A stretch of 64,000 nucleotides of DNA from Blastococcus colisei (GTDB taxonomy: Bacteria; Actinomycetota; Actinomycetes; Mycobacteriales; Geodermatophilaceae). The stretch covers positions 2,790,001-2,854,000 of the forward strand of contig NZ_VFQE01000001.1 of NCBI RefSeq assembly GCF_006717095.1, read 5' to 3'. Positions 40,005-53,243 of this stretch are shown in pieces. Each line of letters starts with the position of its first letter. Position 1 is the first letter of the stretch. The notes below the pieces were generated by a model. That model was not told the origin of the DNA. It was given only the letters and a program-made list of their open reading frames with translations, and searched no databases. Position numbers and translations under genes: made by a program.

Positions 40005-40409
40005 TCAGGCGGTGGGCACCTCGGCGGCCAGGATCGCGCCGAGGACGCCGTTGACGTACGCCGGCGAGTCATCGGTGGACAGCGCCTTGGCCAGCTCCAC
40101 CGCCTCGTCGATGACCACGACGTCGGGGACGTCGTCGGCCCACAGCAGCTCGAACACCGCCATGCGCAGGATCGCCCGGTCGACGTCGGGCAGCCGGTCG
40201 ATCGACCAGTTGGACGCGTGCGCGTCGATCAGCGCGTCGATGCGGACGGCGTGTTCGGCCACGCCCTCGACCAGGCGGATCGTGTGCTCGGGGACGGGCG
40301 GTGGGGTCTCCATCCGGTCGCGGAGGACGGCGAGGCGGTCGCCACCCCGTACGTCGGCCTCGTAGAGGACGTCGACGGCGCGCTTGCGCGCCTTGGAGCG
40401 GGCAGCCAT
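40005..40409 (-). CDS. nusB: Transcription antitermination factor NusB
   Basis: A 134 aa all-helical RNA-binding protein acting with NusE in rRNA antitermination. Typical sequences are MAARSKARKRAVDVLYEADVRG at the start and LPDVDRAILRMAVFELLWADDVPDVVVIDEAVELAK. Full length. It is 13 bp downstream of efp, matching actinobacterial synteny. Confidence 0.95.
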   Translation of the reverse strand: MAARSKARKRAVDVLYEADVRGGDRLAVLRDRMETPPPVPEHTIRLVEGVAEHAVRIDALIDAHASNWSIDRLPDVDRAILRMAVFELLWADDVPDVVVIDEAVELAKALSTDDSPAYVNGVLGAILAAEVPTA

Positions 40410-40422
40410 GGAGGTGCCGGGC

Positions 40423-40983
40423 TCAGTTGACGCGGCCGAGGTACCGGCCGTCGCGGGTGTCGACCTTCAGCTTCTCGCCGGTGGTGATGAACAGCGGGAC
40501 CTGGATCTGGGCGCCGGTCTCCAGCGTCGCGGGCTTGGTGCCGCCGGTGGAGCGGTCACCCTGCAGGCCCGGGTCGGTGTGCTCGACCACGAGCTCCAGG
40601 GTGACCGGGAGCTCCACGTAGAGCGGGGTGCCGTCGTGCACGGCGACGATGACCTCGGTGTTCTCGAGGAGGTAGTCCGCTCCCCCGCCGACGGTCTCGG
40701 CCGGCACGTGGATCTGGTCGAACGTGTCGCCGTCCATGAACACGAAGTCGGCGCCGTCCTTGTACAGATAGGTCATCGACCGCTTGTCGACGTTGGCCGT
40801 CTCGACCTTCGTGCCCGCGTTGAAGGTCTTGTCGACGACCTTCCCCGAGAGCACGTTCTTCAGCGTCGTCCGCACGAATGCACCGCCCTTGCCGGGCTTG
40901 ACGTGCTGGAAGTCGGTCACCGTCCAGAGCTGGCCGTCCAGGTTGAGGACGATGCCGTTCTTCAGGTCGTTGGTGGTAGCCAT
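40423..40983 (-). CDS. efp: Translation elongation factor P
   Basis: A 186 aa protein that relieves ribosome stalling at polyproline. It has three beta-barrel domains; the tip loop reads KPGKGGAF with the Lys that is modified in some bacteria, and the C-terminal domain ends [22 protein letters not shown]. No modification genes (epmA/earP/ymfI-like) are visible here. Its ATG lies directly before the nusB-side sequence and one base from the pepP stop. Confidence 0.96.
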   Translation of the reverse strand: MATTNDLKNGIVLNLDGQLWTVTDFQHVKPGKGGAFVRTTLKNVLSGKVVDKTFNAGTKVETANVDKRSMTYLYKDGADFVFMDGDTFDQIHVPAETVGGGADYLLENTEVIVAVHDGTPLYVELPVTLELVVEHTDPGLQGDRSTGGTKPATLETGAQIQVPLFITTGEKLKVDTRDGRYLGRVN

Positions 40984-42114
40984 CTAGAGAACCAGCAGTT
41001 CCTTGCTCGTGAGGGTCAACAACTCGGGCGCGTCGTCGGTGACGATCAGGGTGTCCTCGATCCGGACACCGCCGTGGCCGGGCAGGTAGACGCCCGGCTC
41101 CACGGTGACGGCCATGCCGGCGGCCAGCCTACCCGCGCCGAGCGGGCCGATGCCCGGCGCCTCGTGGATCTCCAGGCCCACGCCGTGCCCCAGGCCGTGG
41201 GTGAAGTGCTCACCGTGGCCGGCGGCGGCGATGACGTCCCGGGACGCCGTGTCCACCGCGACGACGTCGGCGCCGACGGCGAGCGCCGCCCGGCCGGCCG
41301 CCTGCGAGGCCGCGACCAGCTCGTAGACCTCCCGCTGCCAGTCCGCCGCGTGCCCGAGCACGACGGTGCGGGTCATGTCGGAGTGGTAGCCGTCGACGGT
41401 CGCGCCGAAGTCGAGCTTGAGGAAGTCGCCGTCGCGCAGCTCGGTGGCGTCCGGGCGGTGGTGCGGGATCGCCGAGTTGGCGCCGGTGGCCACGATCGTC
41501 TCGAAGCTCGGCGCCTCGGCGCCGAGGGTGAGCATGCGGGCGTCGAGCTCCCGGCCCACCTCCAGCTCCGTCCGGCCCGGCCGCAGCGCCCCCTCGGCGG
41601 CGAGCTCGGCCAGCGCCTGGTCGGCGACCGCGCAGGCGCGGCGCAGCGACTCGATCTCGTCGTCGTCCTTGATCGCCCGCTGCCCCTCCACCGCGCGGCG
41701 GACCGAGGCCAGCTCCGGCAGGGTCCCACCCGCCGCGGCGTCGGCGAGCACCTTCTCCAGCTGCGCCAGCCCGTCGACGGTGAGGTCGTGGGACTCGTAG
41801 CCGAGCCGTCCGGCGCCCCGGCGCACCGCCTCGCGGGCGATCCCGGCGACGGTGGCCCGGTCCACGAGCACCTCGACGCCGGGCACCTGGGTCTGCGCCT
41901 GGGTGGTGTAGCGACCGTCGGTGCCGAACAGGTCGGCCCCGGAGGCATGCACCAGGAGGACGCCGTTGGACCCGGTGAACCCGGTCAGGTACCGCACGTT
42001 GAGCAGATTGGTCACCAGGACGGCGTCGAGACCCCGCTCAGCGGCGACCCGCCGCAGGGCGTCCCGGCGACCAGCTCTGCTGTCCACCCGCCCCGCCGCC
42101 CCAGCGGTAGTCAC
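40984..42114 (-). CDS. pepP: Xaa-Pro aminopeptidase/dipeptidase (M24 family)
   Basis: A 376 aa metallopeptidase that cleaves next to proline. The N-terminal creatinase-like domain ([19 protein letters not shown]) precedes a pita-bread catalytic domain with all metal ligands: [16 protein letters not shown] (two Asp), [13 protein letters not shown] (His), VEPGVYLPG (Glu) and GGVRIEDT (Glu). The GTG start at 42112-42114 overlaps the aroQ stop. The aroQ-pepP-efp-nusB order is conserved in actinobacteria. The exact specificity (PepP versus PepQ) cannot be read from sequence. Confidence 0.9.
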   Translation of the reverse strand: MTTAGAAGRVDSRAGRRDALRRVAAERGLDAVLVTNLLNVRYLTGFTGSNGVLLVHASGADLFGTDGRYTTQAQTQVPGVEVLVDRATVAGIAREAVRRGAGRLGYESHDLTVDGLAQLEKVLADAAAGGTLPELASVRRAVEGQRAIKDDDEIESLRRACAVADQALAELAAEGALRPGRTELEVGRELDARMLTLGAEAPSFETIVATGANSAIPHHRPDATELRDGDFLKLDFGATVDGYHSDMTRTVVLGHAADWQREVYELVAASQAAGRAALAVGADVVAVDTASRDVIAAAGHGEHFTHGLGHGVGLEIHEAPGIGPLGAGRLAAGMAVTVEPGVYLPGHGGVRIEDTLIVTDDAPELLTLTSKELLVL

Positions 42115-42545
42115 TTCACGCCCTGCTGCGCGAGCCACCCCAGGGCCAGGATGTAGCCGCTCACGCCCAGACCCGCGATCACGCCGTCGGCCACGCCGGA
42201 GACGTAGGAGTGGTGCCGGAACTCCTCGCGGGCGTGGATGTTGGTGATGTGCACCTCGACCAGCGGCGCGTTGAGCCCGGCCAGGGCGTCCCGCAGCGCC
42301 ACGGAGGTGTGCGACCAACCGCCGGGGTTGATCAGCACCGGGTCGGCGGCGTCGGAGGCCGCGTGGATCCAGCGCAGCATCTCCCCCTCGTCGTCGGTCT
42401 GCCGGACCTGCACCTGCACGCCCATCTCGCGGCCGGTCGCCTCCACCAGCTCCACGAGTTCGGCGTAGGTCGTCGTGCCGTACTTCTGCGGCTCCCGCAG
42501 GCCGAGCCGGCCGATGTTGGGGCCGTTGAGCACCTGGATCGTCAC
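42111..42545 (-). CDS. aroQ: 3-dehydroquinate dehydratase, type II
   Basis: A 144 aa dodecameric enzyme for step three of the shikimate pathway. [23 protein letters not shown] contains the catalytic Arg/Tyr loop; [17 protein letters not shown] and [18 protein letters not shown] are family motifs. The GTG at 42543-42545 is preceded by GAGGAGAAG. A longer start would overlap the ribosome binding site and is rejected. Confidence 0.95.
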   Translation of the reverse strand: MTIQVLNGPNIGRLGLREPQKYGTTTYAELVELVEATGREMGVQVQVRQTDDEGEMLRWIHAASDAADPVLINPGGWSHTSVALRDALAGLNAPLVEVHITNIHAREEFRHHSYVSGVADGVIAGLGVSGYILALGWLAQQGVK

Positions 42546-42618
42546 GACTTCTCCTCGCTGGCGCTCGTCGGCGCCGTGCCGAATCGGGCTGTGCCGTCGC
42601 ATGACCTCGCGAGCTCGG

Positions 42619-43695
42619 TCATGTAGTTCCTCCGGATGTGGCCGCCCAGGCGGCGTCGAGCCAGGCCTGGGAGGGGTCGGTCATGATCGTGGGGTTGCCG
42701 AGCCCGTCGAGGACGACGAACCGGAGGGTGGCGCCCCGGGCCTTCTTGTCGACCCGCATCACCGACTGGAGCGTCGCCCAGTCGCCGGCGTACCGGGTGG
42801 GCAGGGCCATGGCGTCGATCAGCGTCCGGTGCCGCGCCACCTCGCCCGGGGTCAGCAGGCCGGCCTGACCGGCCAGCTCGGCGGCGAAGACCAGGCCGAC
42901 GGCGACCGCCTCACCGTGCCGCCACCCGAAGTCCTCCACCCGCTCGATCGCGTGGGCCAGGGTGTGCCCGTAGTTGAGGAACTCGCGGCGGCCGAGGTCG
43001 TAGAGATCGTCGCCCACAGCGTCGGCCTTCACCTGCACCGCCCGCTCGATGAGCTCCGCGGTGCCCTGGCGACCGGTGGGGTCCTCGTCCAGGAGCCGCA
43101 GGATCGCCGCGTCGGCGATGAAGCCGCACTTCACCACCTCGGCCAGGCCCGACCGGAACTCCGCGTCGGGCAGACCGGCCAGGGCGTCGGTGTCGGCGAG
43201 CACGGCGGCCGGTGGATGGAATGCGCCGACCAGGTTCTTGCCGGCCGCGGTGTTGATGCCGGTCTTGCCCCCCACGGCGGCGTCGACCATCCCGAGCAGG
43301 CTGGTGGGCACCTGCACCACCCGGACGCCGCGCGTCCAGGTGGCCGCGACGAAGCCGGCGAGGTCGGTGACCGCTCCGCCACCGATGCCCACCACCGCGT
43401 CAGATCGGGTGAGCCCCAGGCGGCCGAGTTCCTCCCACAACCCGGCGGCGACCGCGGCGGTCTTGGCCGCCTCCCCGTCCGGGACGACGAGGGCCTCGGC
43501 CGCCACGCCGGCGCTCTGCAGCGTCTCCACGGCGGCGCCGGCGAGGGCGGCCAGCGGCGGGGCGTGCACGACAGCGGCCTTCGCCGTCCCGGCGAGGACG
43601 AGCCCCAGCTCTGCCTGAGCCCCCGGACCGATGACCACCTCGTAGGGCTTCTCCCCCGGGACGGTGACCCGCCGCGTCGCCGTGCGACCGCTCAT
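42619..43695 (-). CDS. aroB: 3-dehydroquinate synthase
   Basis: A 358 aa NAD- and Zn-dependent enzyme converting DAHP to 3-dehydroquinate. NAD-binding [40 protein letters not shown] and metal-binding residues in the [12 protein letters not shown] and [11 protein letters not shown] motifs are present. The ATG at 43693-43695 overlaps the aroK stop. Confidence 0.96.
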   Translation of the reverse strand: MSGRTATRRVTVPGEKPYEVVIGPGAQAELGLVLAGTAKAAVVHAPPLAALAGAAVETLQSAGVAAEALVVPDGEAAKTAAVAAGLWEELGRLGLTRSDAVVGIGGGAVTDLAGFVAATWTRGVRVVQVPTSLLGMVDAAVGGKTGINTAAGKNLVGAFHPPAAVLADTDALAGLPDAEFRSGLAEVVKCGFIADAAILRLLDEDPTGRQGTAELIERAVQVKADAVGDDLYDLGRREFLNYGHTLAHAIERVEDFGWRHGEAVAVGLVFAAELAGQAGLLTPGEVARHRTLIDAMALPTRYAGDWATLQSVMRVDKKARGATLRFVVLDGLGNPTIMTDPSQAWLDAAWAATSGGTT

Positions 43696-44228
43696 CGGCC
43701 GGTCCTCGCTGCGGGCAGCGCGGCGAGGATCTCGGCGACGACGTCCTCCGGCGGCCGGCCGCCGGTCTGCACGGTGAGCGTCGCGACCTCGCCGTAGAGC
43801 GGCGCGCGGGTCTCGAGCATGTGGCGCAGCATCTGTCGCGGGTTGACCCCCAGGATCGGGCGGTCGCGGGACAGGCCCACCCGCTTGGCCGCCGACGGCA
43901 GGTCGACGTCCAGCCACACCACCGTCCCGCCGGCGCGGCCGTAGGCCACCAGCAGGTCGCGGGTGCCGGCGCTGGTCACCGCTCCCCCGCCCAGTGCCAG
44001 GACGCCGTCGTGGCCGGCGAGCGCGGCCGCCACCGCCTGTTTCTCCAGCGCCCGGAAGTGCGGCTCGCCCTCGGCGACGAAGAGGTCGGCGACAGTGCTC
44101 CCGGCGGCGGTCTCGATGTCGTGGTCGGTGTCGCGGAAGTCCGCGCCCAGGGCGTCGGCCAGCGCGATCCCCACCGTCGTCTTGCCCGACGCCGGGGGGC
44201 CGACGAGCACGAGGAGCGGAGTGCTCAT
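43692..44228 (-). CDS. aroK: Shikimate kinase
   Basis: A 178 aa kinase. The P-loop is [13 protein letters not shown]; shikimate binding is through [16 protein letters not shown] and [10 protein letters not shown]; the lid region is [12 protein letters not shown]. The ATG at 44226-44228 overlaps the aroC stop. Three shikimate genes (aroC, aroK, aroB) are translationally coupled. Confidence 0.95.
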   Translation of the reverse strand: MSTPLLVLVGPPASGKTTVGIALADALGADFRDTDHDIETAAGSTVADLFVAEGEPHFRALEKQAVAAALAGHDGVLALGGGAVTSAGTRDLLVAYGRAGGTVVWLDVDLPSAAKRVGLSRDRPILGVNPRQMLRHMLETRAPLYGEVATLTVQTGGRPPEDVVAEILAALPAARTGR

Positions 44229-45418
44229 CGGATCGGCAGCGAGTCGAGGTACGCCCGCGCGTTGCGGCGGGTCTCGGGCACCGAGTCGCCGCCGAACTTC
44301 TCCAGGACGGCGTCGGCGAGCACCAGCGCCACCATCGCCTCCATGACGACGCTGCCTCGGGGTACCGCGCACGCGTCACTGCGCTGGTTGATCGCGACGG
44401 CGGGCTCCAGGGTCGCGGTGTCCACCGTGGCCAGGGCGCGGGGAACGGTCGAGATCGGCTTCATCGCCGCGCGCACGCGGAGCACCTCGCCGTTGGTCAT
44501 GCCACCCTCGATGCCCCCGGCCCGGTCGGTGCGGCGCTGCACGCGCTGCTGCCCGCCCTCGGGGCCCGCGTAGTCGATCTCGTCGTGGGCCACCGAGCCC
44601 CGGCGACGCGCGGTCTCCAGTCCGTCGCCCACCTCGACGGCCTTGACCGACTGGACGCCCATGAGCGCCCCGGCCAGCCGCGAGTCCAGCCGGCGGTCCC
44701 AGTGCACGTGGCTGCCCAGACCCGGCGGCAGCCCGTGGACGACGACCTCGATGACGCCGCCGAGGGTGTCACCGTTCTTCCGGACGTCGTCGATCTCGGC
44801 GATCATCCGCTCGCTGGTCGCCGGATCGGCACAGCGGACCGGGTCCTCGTCGATGCGCGCGTTGTCCTGCGGACCGGGGAGCACGCCCTCGGGCACGACG
44901 ACCGGGCCGATCGCCACGACGTGGCTGACCACCTCGACGCCGAGCACCTGGCGCAGGAACGCCTGAGCGACCGCCCCGAGCGCCACGCGGGCCGCGGTCT
45001 CCCGGGCGCTGGCCCGCTCGAGCACCGGCCGGGCGTCGCCGAAGCCGTACTTCTGCATGCCGGCGAGGTCGGCGTGACCGGGGCGCGGGCGGGTGAGGGG
45101 CGCGTTGCGCGCCTGCCCGGCCAGCACGTCGGCGTCCACCGGGTCGGCCGACATCACGGTCGACCACTTGGGCCACTCGGTGTTCCCCACCTGGATGGCG
45201 ATCGGGCCGCCCTGGGTCCGGCCGTGCCGCACACCACCGCTGAGGGTGACCTCGTCCTGCTCGAAGGACATGCGCGCGCCCCGGCCGTGTCCCAGCCGGC
45301 GGCGGGCGAGCTGGACGTCGATGTCGGAGGTCTGCACCTCCACGCCGGCGGGCAGGCCCTCCAGAATCGCGGTGAGCTGCTGACCGTGCGATTCCCCTGC
45401 GGTCAGCCAGCGCAACAT
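44225..45418 (-). CDS. aroC: Chorismate synthase
   Basis: A 397 aa FMN-dependent enzyme forming chorismate. Family signatures [18 protein letters not shown] near the start, [30 protein letters not shown] and [18 protein letters not shown] are all present. Initiation is at ATG 45416-45418. It is the first gene of the aroC-aroK-aroB unit; the upstream 274 bp contains REP-like repeats. Confidence 0.97.
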   Translation of the reverse strand: MLRWLTAGESHGQQLTAILEGLPAGVEVQTSDIDVQLARRRLGHGRGARMSFEQDEVTLSGGVRHGRTQGGPIAIQVGNTEWPKWSTVMSADPVDADVLAGQARNAPLTRPRPGHADLAGMQKYGFGDARPVLERASARETAARVALGAVAQAFLRQVLGVEVVSHVVAIGPVVVPEGVLPGPQDNARIDEDPVRCADPATSERMIAEIDDVRKNGDTLGGVIEVVVHGLPPGLGSHVHWDRRLDSRLAGALMGVQSVKAVEVGDGLETARRRGSVAHDEIDYAGPEGGQQRVQRRTDRAGGIEGGMTNGEVLRVRAAMKPISTVPRALATVDTATLEPAVAINQRSDACAVPRGSVVMEAMVALVLADAVLEKFGGDSVPETRRNARAYLDSLPIR

Positions 45419-45430
45419 GCCCGTGATTCT

Positions 45431-45540
45431 AAGAGGACCCCCTGCCCCCCTTCCCCTCGCAGGCTCGGGGCGGGCCCCTGCAGGGGGCCGTTCCATCACC
45501 TCACTGGCTCGGGCGGGCCACTGAAGGGGGCCGCTCCAGT
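45431..45540. repeat. REP-like intergenic repeat, copy B plus a truncated copy C
   Basis: On the minus strand, copy B (45494 to ~45431) reads TGGAACGGCC..., with arms CCCCCTGC and GCAGGGGG around CCCGCCCCGAGCCTGCGAG. It has the same framework as 8621-8684. Immediately upstream, copy C (45540 to ~45495) begins TGGAGCGGCCCCC, keeps CCCGCC.GAGCC.GTGAGG and stops before its second arm. Tandem full and partial copies in one gap suggest an actively spreading element. The rest of the gap, 45541-45692, shows nothing recognisable. Confidence 0.6.
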
Positions 45541-45692
45541 CCCTCACCAGGCACCACGGGCGGCGGCAATCCTCGGCTCCGGACTGCGGGCCTCGCGTTG
45601 CAGCACGAGGTCCGCGGCCCGACGGGAGGAACGGTGGCGCTCGTCGGTGGCCGCGGGCCTCCGGTGCCGGAACGACGACGTCGGCTCGTCCG

Positions 45693-46355
45693 TTAGCCGA
45701 GGGAGACAGCGCCGAGCGTCAGTACCAGCACGGCCCCGGTCAACAGCGGCGGCCCGAACGGGATCGCCGTCCGCCAGCCCGCCCGCCGGGTCGCGAGCAG
45801 GAGCAGCGACACGACCGCGCCGGTCAGCAGCCCCAGGAAGACCCCCGTCATGAGGACGCCCCACCCGAACCAGCCGAGCACCAGCCCGAGCAGCCCCAGC
45901 AGCTTCACGTCGCCGAAGCCGAAGCCGTCGGGCGAGAGCACGGCGGCGCCGGCACCGACGGCGAAGGAGACGACCGCGGCCAGCAGGCCGCGGAGGAACG
46001 CGTCCCAGGTGCCGAGCACCGCCGCGTCGACGAGCAACGCGACGGCGCACACCGCGGCCGCCGGGTAGGTGACCCGGTCGGGCAGCCGATGACTGGCGAG
46101 GTCGACGGCGCCCAGGACGACCGCTGCCCCGGCCGCCCACCCCAGTGCCACCGTCGCCGGCCGGAGACCGGTCAGTTCGACCGCTCCGACCAGCAGGACC
46201 GCGACCAGCCCCGTCATGACGCCGATCCGTGCGAGCGAAGGGACGGCGTCGTGATCCCGGGTCGTGAGGCGGACGGCCACGCGGGCCAGCCAGGGCCCGA
46301 GCAGCACGGCGATCAGCAGGGCGGCGCCGAGCAGCACCGGTCGGGAGATCTCCAC
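45693..46355 (-). CDS. Prepilin peptidase, A24 family (small form)
   Basis: A 220 aa integral membrane protein with about seven hydrophobic segments. The two aspartates of the aspartic prepilin peptidase are visible: [14 protein letters not shown] (D-x-x-SHRLPD region) and the GFGDVKLLG motif (F-G-D). It lacks the N-terminal methylase domain of the large form. No pilin or secretion genes are nearby; this placement between aroE and aroC is common in actinobacteria. It would process type IV-like prepilins encoded elsewhere. Confidence 0.85.
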   Translation of the reverse strand: MEISRPVLLGAALLIAVLLGPWLARVAVRLTTRDHDAVPSLARIGVMTGLVAVLLVGAVELTGLRPATVALGWAAGAAVVLGAVDLASHRLPDRVTYPAAAVCAVALLVDAAVLGTWDAFLRGLLAAVVSFAVGAGAAVLSPDGFGFGDVKLLGLLGLVLGWFGWGVLMTGVFLGLLTGAVVSLLLLATRRAGWRTAIPFGPPLLTGAVLVLTLGAVSLG

Positions 46356-46367
46356 CGGGGACGGCCG

Positions 46368-47171
46368 TCAGGAGGTGGCGATAGCCGCGTCGAGGGCGGT
46401 GCGCATGGCCTCGAGGGGAGCCGGGAGGCCGGTCATGAGCTCGACCTGGGCCGTCGCCTGCCAGAACAGCACGTCCAGCCCGCCGGTGACCGTGCCACCG
46501 ACGGAGGCCACGTGCGAGGCCAGGACAGTGGGCCAGGGCGCGTAGAGCACGTCGAGCAGCGTGTGGTCCGGGCGCCACGGCAGCGCGAGCAGCGCGGGCT
46601 GCGCCTCGACCGGCACCGTGCTGATCACGAGGGGGGCGTCCACCGTCGCCCGGGGAATCGGGGTGATGGTGGCGGGCACGTCGAGCGCAGCGAGGACGCG
46701 CACGACCTCCCGGGCCCGCGTCGGCTCCCGGACGACGACGTCGACGTGCTCGGCGCCCAGCGAGGCGAGGGCCACCGCCGCGGCAGCCGCCGTCCCGCCC
46801 GCACCGATGACCACCGCGGAGCCGACCTGCTCCACCCCGGCGAGCTGGAGCGCCATGCCGATGCCGGTGACGTCGGTGTTCTCCGCCCGCCAGCCCTCCG
46901 GAGTACGCACCAGGGTGTTCGCCGCGTGCAGCAGGCCCGGCAGCGGCGCGACCACGTCGGCGACGTCCACGGCCGCCTGCTTGCACGGCATGGTCACCGA
47001 GAACCCCCGCCACTCCTCGCCCAGACCGGCGAGGAGCACCGGCAGGTCGGCAGACCCGATGTCGAGGGCGTCGTAGGTCCAGTCGGTGAGCCCGAGCGCC
47101 ACGTACGCGGATCGATGCAGGACCGGGGAGAGCGAGTGGGCGACCGGCCGACCGAGGACCGCTGCCCTCAT
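46368..47171 (-). CDS. aroE: Shikimate dehydrogenase
   Basis: A 267 aa enzyme reducing 3-dehydroshikimate. The substrate-binding motif VAHSLSPVLHRSAY, the catalytic Lys in VTMPCKQAAV, Asn/Asp in AANTLVR and ENTDVTG, and the nucleotide-binding GAGGTAAAAAVALASLGA are present. Initiation is at ATG 47169-47171, one base from the mltG stop; a longer frame is Arg-rich and rejected. Confidence 0.93.
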   Translation of the reverse strand: MRAAVLGRPVAHSLSPVLHRSAYVALGLTDWTYDALDIGSADLPVLLAGLGEEWRGFSVTMPCKQAAVDVADVVAPLPGLLHAANTLVRTPEGWRAENTDVTGIGMALQLAGVEQVGSAVVIGAGGTAAAAAVALASLGAEHVDVVVREPTRAREVVRVLAALDVPATITPIPRATVDAPLVISTVPVEAQPALLALPWRPDHTLLDVLYAPWPTVLASHVASVGGTVTGGLDVLFWQATAQVELMTGLPAPLEAMRTALDAAIATS

Positions 47172-47172
47172 G

Positions 47173-49026
47173 TCATCCCTCCGGGTTCTCCCGCAGCCAC
47201 TGCCGGAAGAGCTCCACGTTCTGGTCGTGCTCCGCCTTGGTGGCCGCGAACCGGGTGTCACCGGTGTCGGGGTCGACGACGACGAAGAAGCGCCAGTCCC
47301 CCGGAGTGGGGTTCAGCACCGCGCGCAGCGCGTCCTCCCCCGGGTTGTTGATGGCGCCCGGGGGCAGGCCCGGATAGAGGTAGGTGTTGTACGGCGACGG
47401 GTTGGCCCGGTCGGCGGCCGTGGTGGTGATGCCGCCCTTGTCGTTGGCGTAGTTGACCGTCGTGTCGAGCTGCAGGGCCATGCCGTCGGCGAGCCGGTTC
47501 TCCAGCACGCGGGCGACCTTGCCCATGTCCTCGACGTTCCCGGCCTCGGCCTGCACGAGGCTGGCCTTGGTGACCACGGCCAGCCGATCGGCTTCGGGAA
47601 TGCCGAGCCCGGTGAGGACCTCGGTGCCGCGGCTGACCATCTGGCGCAGCACGTCGACGGGTGCGTCGTCGGGCTCGACGTCGTAGGTGGCCGGGAAGAG
47701 GAAGCCCTCCAGCTGACCGTTGGCGTAGGCGGGCAGGCCCAGGGCGGCGGTGTCGACCGCGGCGGCCTGGAACTCCTCCACCGGGCGACCGGTCTCCTCG
47801 GCGAGGCGGGCCAGGGTGCGCTCGACGGTGAGCCCCTCCGGGATGGTGACCCGGGACAGCACCCGAGACGTGGGGTCGAGCAGCAGATCGAGGGCGGCCT
47901 GGCCACTCATCTGCAGTCGCATCTCGTAGACACCGGGCTGGATGCCGACCGACGCGGCGTTGCTCTCCGCCGCCTCCACGAAGGGGCCGACGGAGGCGAC
48001 GACGTCGGCCCCGACCAGGGTCCGGCCGATGTCGCTGAGGGTGTCGCCGTCCTGCACGCGGATCGGGACCTCGCCGGTGCCCTGCCCCGTGTAGTCCTTC
48101 GCGGTCGGGTCGATCAGCTCGATCAGCTTCTGCCCCCCCAGGACGATGCCGACCACGATGCCGGCGAGCACGAGCAGCGACCCGATGACCGCGACGGGGC
48201 TCCGGCGCCGGCGAGCGCGGCCGTTGCGCGGGTCGTACGGCTTGACGGGAATGTCCTCGCCGAACGCCGGGTCGTGCACGAGGGAGTCCTCGTCGAGGTC
48301 GGAGTGGCCGATGAGGTGGCCGTCGTCGGCGTGCTCCTCGGCCCGGGCCCGGCGTCCGCGGCGGCCGCGGCGCCGGGGGGCGTCCTCCTCGACGTGGGCG
48401 CCGATGACCTCCAGGCCACCGGTCTGGTCCTCCCAGAGGTGCCCGTGATCAGGGTCCAGGACGTGCGCGTCCGTCGCGTCGTCGTCGGCACGATCGTCGT
48501 CGGACAGGTGGGAAGCGCCCACGGGTCCGGGAGTCTGCCTTCCCGACCGGGTCGTGTCGAGGGGGGCGCCCGGGAGCACCGGCGCGGCGACGGTCTCGTC
48601 GTCGGCGGTGTCCTGGCGGGGGTGCAACCGGTCCCACACGCCCAGGGGGCGGGGCGGCAGAGGTGCGGAGGGGTGGCTCGGCGGCAACCCGCCGCCGGTG
48701 CCCCAGCCGTCCGGATCCTGGCTGCCGCCACCGTGGCGGGCGCTCAGGGGATGGTCGGGGTGGTCGCTGGACCCGTAGGACCACCAGTCCGGCTCGACGA
48801 GCGGACCGGTCTGGTCGCCAGTGCGGTGAGCGTGGCGGTCGAGGACGCCGGGCGATCGCCGGGAGGCGCCGGAGGTCGTGCGCCCGACCGGGTCGAAGCC
48901 GCCGGTGACGTAGGGCGGGACCTCGTAGCGGGCCGGCTCGTAGCGCGGGACGCCGAATCCGTAGCCGTCCGTCCCGGGCAGGGAACCGTCGGGCGAGGAG
49001 TGCCGCCCCCCGCCGAAGTCCTTCAC
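47173..49026 (-). CDS. mltG: Endolytic transglycosylase MltG (YceG family)
   Basis: A 617 aa membrane protein that cleaves nascent glycan strands. A ~270 residue Asp/Gly/Pro-rich cytoplasmic region, ending in a basic patch, precedes one transmembrane helix (AVIGSLLVLAGIVVGIVLGG), a LysM-like segment and the YceG catalytic domain with the Glu in KASLVQAEAGNVEDMGKVA, and NPSPYNTYLYPGLPPGAI. The cytoplasmic extension is unusually long compared with the E. coli protein and is likely disordered. The GTG start at 49024-49026 overlaps the ruvX stop. Confidence 0.9.
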   Translation of the reverse strand: MKDFGGGRHSSPDGSLPGTDGYGFGVPRYEPARYEVPPYVTGGFDPVGRTTSGASRRSPGVLDRHAHRTGDQTGPLVEPDWWSYGSSDHPDHPLSARHGGGSQDPDGWGTGGGLPPSHPSAPLPPRPLGVWDRLHPRQDTADDETVAAPVLPGAPLDTTRSGRQTPGPVGASHLSDDDRADDDATDAHVLDPDHGHLWEDQTGGLEVIGAHVEEDAPRRRGRRGRRARAEEHADDGHLIGHSDLDEDSLVHDPAFGEDIPVKPYDPRNGRARRRRSPVAVIGSLLVLAGIVVGIVLGGQKLIELIDPTAKDYTGQGTGEVPIRVQDGDTLSDIGRTLVGADVVASVGPFVEAAESNAASVGIQPGVYEMRLQMSGQAALDLLLDPTSRVLSRVTIPEGLTVERTLARLAEETGRPVEEFQAAAVDTAALGLPAYANGQLEGFLFPATYDVEPDDAPVDVLRQMVSRGTEVLTGLGIPEADRLAVVTKASLVQAEAGNVEDMGKVARVLENRLADGMALQLDTTVNYANDKGGITTTAADRANPSPYNTYLYPGLPPGAINNPGEDALRAVLNPTPGDWRFFVVVDPDTGDTRFAATKAEHDQNVELFRQWLRENPEG

Positions 49027-49699
49027 GAGCGCGGCCGCCGGCTGTCGAGGAACTGTTGCAGGATGACCACGGCCGCCGCCTGGTCGATCACCGCTCGCTG
49101 CTTGCGGCTGTCGATGCCGCCCTCGCGCAGGTGACTGGCTGCGGTCACGGTGGAAAGCCTTTCGTCGATCAGGATCACCGGCACATCCGGAATGCGGTCG
49201 GCTAGTTCCTGAGCGTAATCGGCAGCGTCGTGGGCGGACGCGCCCGACGCACCCGACAGGTGCACCGGCTCTCCCACCACCACCTCCGTCACCTCGTGTT
49301 CCACGACGAGGGCGGCGAGGCGGTCCAGATCCGACTTGTCCTTGGCCCGGCGGAGCGTCTCCAGCGGGCTGGCGAGCGTGCCGGTCGGGTCCGACAACGC
49401 CAGGCCCACGCGGACGGTGCCGACGTCGACACCGAGCACCCGCCCCGCGGACCGCTGCGCCGAGGGCCGGCGCGGCGGCACCTTGAGGTGCTCCGGCCAA
49501 CCGCCGCTCAGGTCGATCTCGCTCGTCTCGTTGGAGACGGGCGGGAAGCCACGGCCGAGGTCCAGCTCGGTCGTCGGGTGGTACTGCGGCTGCGCCGGGG
49601 TCGCGCGGGGCCGTGCCGGCGGCACGGCCGGCAGCTCGCGCCGCCGCCCGCCGACCGGGCCGGTGTCCTCGGGGTTGTACTCGGATCCGGACACGTTGG

Positions 49700-49703
<4 letters not shown>
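49023..49703 (-). CDS. ruvX: Putative pre-16S rRNA nuclease (YqgF/RuvX family)
   Basis: A 226 aa protein with an RNase H-like fold in the C-terminal ~140 residues: VLGVDVGTVRVGLALSD (first Asp), VVVGEPVHLSG and LIDERLSTVTAASHL. The N-terminal ~85 residues are Pro/Arg-rich and family-foreign, probably disordered. YqgF proteins trim the 5' end of 16S rRNA. The start codon is a GTG overlapping the alaS stop; a shorter start at the next GTG (VSGSEYN) is possible. Confidence 0.87.
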
Positions 49704-52375
<2,672 letters not shown>

Positions 52376-52431
52376 CAGGCCTACTCAGTTCTGCGAATCG
52401 GGCACCCAGGGCAGGGCGCCCACGGCGGGCG

Positions 52432-52716
52432 TCAGCTGTCGGCGGCGTGGGCCCCGCGGCGCTGGGCCGCGGCGTCCTCGACGGCGGGCAGCGGTGCGTC
52501 CAGTCCCGTGCCCGCGCGCAATTCGGCCTCGCGCTCGGCCATCGCGTCGCGGATGTCGGCGCCGAAGTCACCGATGGCCTCGGCCAGGTCGCGCAGGCCC
52601 TCGGCGATGGACCCGCCGATACCGGCCGGGGTCATCTTCTCCGCGGCGCGGCCGAGCTTGCGCACGACGAGCGCGCCGATGGTGATGCCCATGGCCAGCC
52701 AGAACAGCCGGCGCAT
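52432..52716 (-). CDS. Small membrane protein, DUF6167-like
   Basis: A 94 aa protein with one N-terminal membrane helix (MRRLFWLAMGITIGALVVRKL) followed by an amphipathic helical stretch with GIGGSIAEGLRDLAEAIGDFGADIR. It matches the small protein normally found between DUF948 and alaS in actinobacteria; the DUF name is from memory of that context. Function is unknown. Its start overlaps the end of the DUF948 gene. Confidence 0.75.
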   Translation of the reverse strand: MRRLFWLAMGITIGALVVRKLGRAAEKMTPAGIGGSIAEGLRDLAEAIGDFGADIRDAMAEREAELRAGTGLDAPLPAVEDAAAQRRGAHAADS

Positions 52717-53141
52717 CAGGCGGCCCGCCGGGCGGCGCGGCGCTCACGGCGCGCGGCCTTGTCGCGGGCGGCGGCGTCGGCGATGGCCTGCCCCTCACGC
52801 TTCTTCCTGGTCGCGCTGCGGACGCCGTAGCTGAACGCGGCGACCTTGATCAGCGGGCTGCCGAGGGTGGCGGCGACGACGCTGGTCAACGCGGCCACGT
52901 TGCTGGACACGTTGGCCGCGTTGCCGGTGATGTCGTCCACGCGCTCGAGGTTGCTGTTGACGTGGGCCACCGTCGTGCTGGCCTGGCCCAGGATCGGCGC
53001 GCTCTGCTCGCGCACCTGGCGGATCGTCAGCGTGGTCTCGTCGAGCGTGCGCCCGAGCTTGAGCAGCGGCACCGCCACCAGCACCACCAGCAGCACGAAG
53101 GCCAGGGCGGCGATCAGTCCGGCCCACTCTCCTGCGGACAC
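52716..53141 (-). CDS. DUF948 family membrane protein
   Basis: A 141 aa protein with one N-terminal membrane helix (AGLIAALAFVLLVVLVAVPLL), a long heptad-rich region (LDETTLTIRQVREQSAPILG ... VNSNLERVDDITGNAANVSS) and a basic Arg/Lys tail. This layout is typical of DUF948 proteins, which resemble methyl-accepting chemotaxis coiled coils but lack signalling sites. Its function is unknown. Operon with the DUF6167-like gene and alaS. Confidence 0.82.
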   Translation of the reverse strand: MSAGEWAGLIAALAFVLLVVLVAVPLLKLGRTLDETTLTIRQVREQSAPILGQASTTVAHVNSNLERVDDITGNAANVSSNVAALTSVVAATLGSPLIKVAAFSYGVRSATRKKREGQAIADAAARDKAARRERRAARRAA

Positions 53142-53243
53142 GCGGGTCTCCCGTTCCTCGATGACATGCGATGAGCGGGCGTCGGCCCGGCGTGGTCACA
53201 GTAGCCGCGCCGCCGTACCCGCCTTGAGCTGTATCGGCAGCCG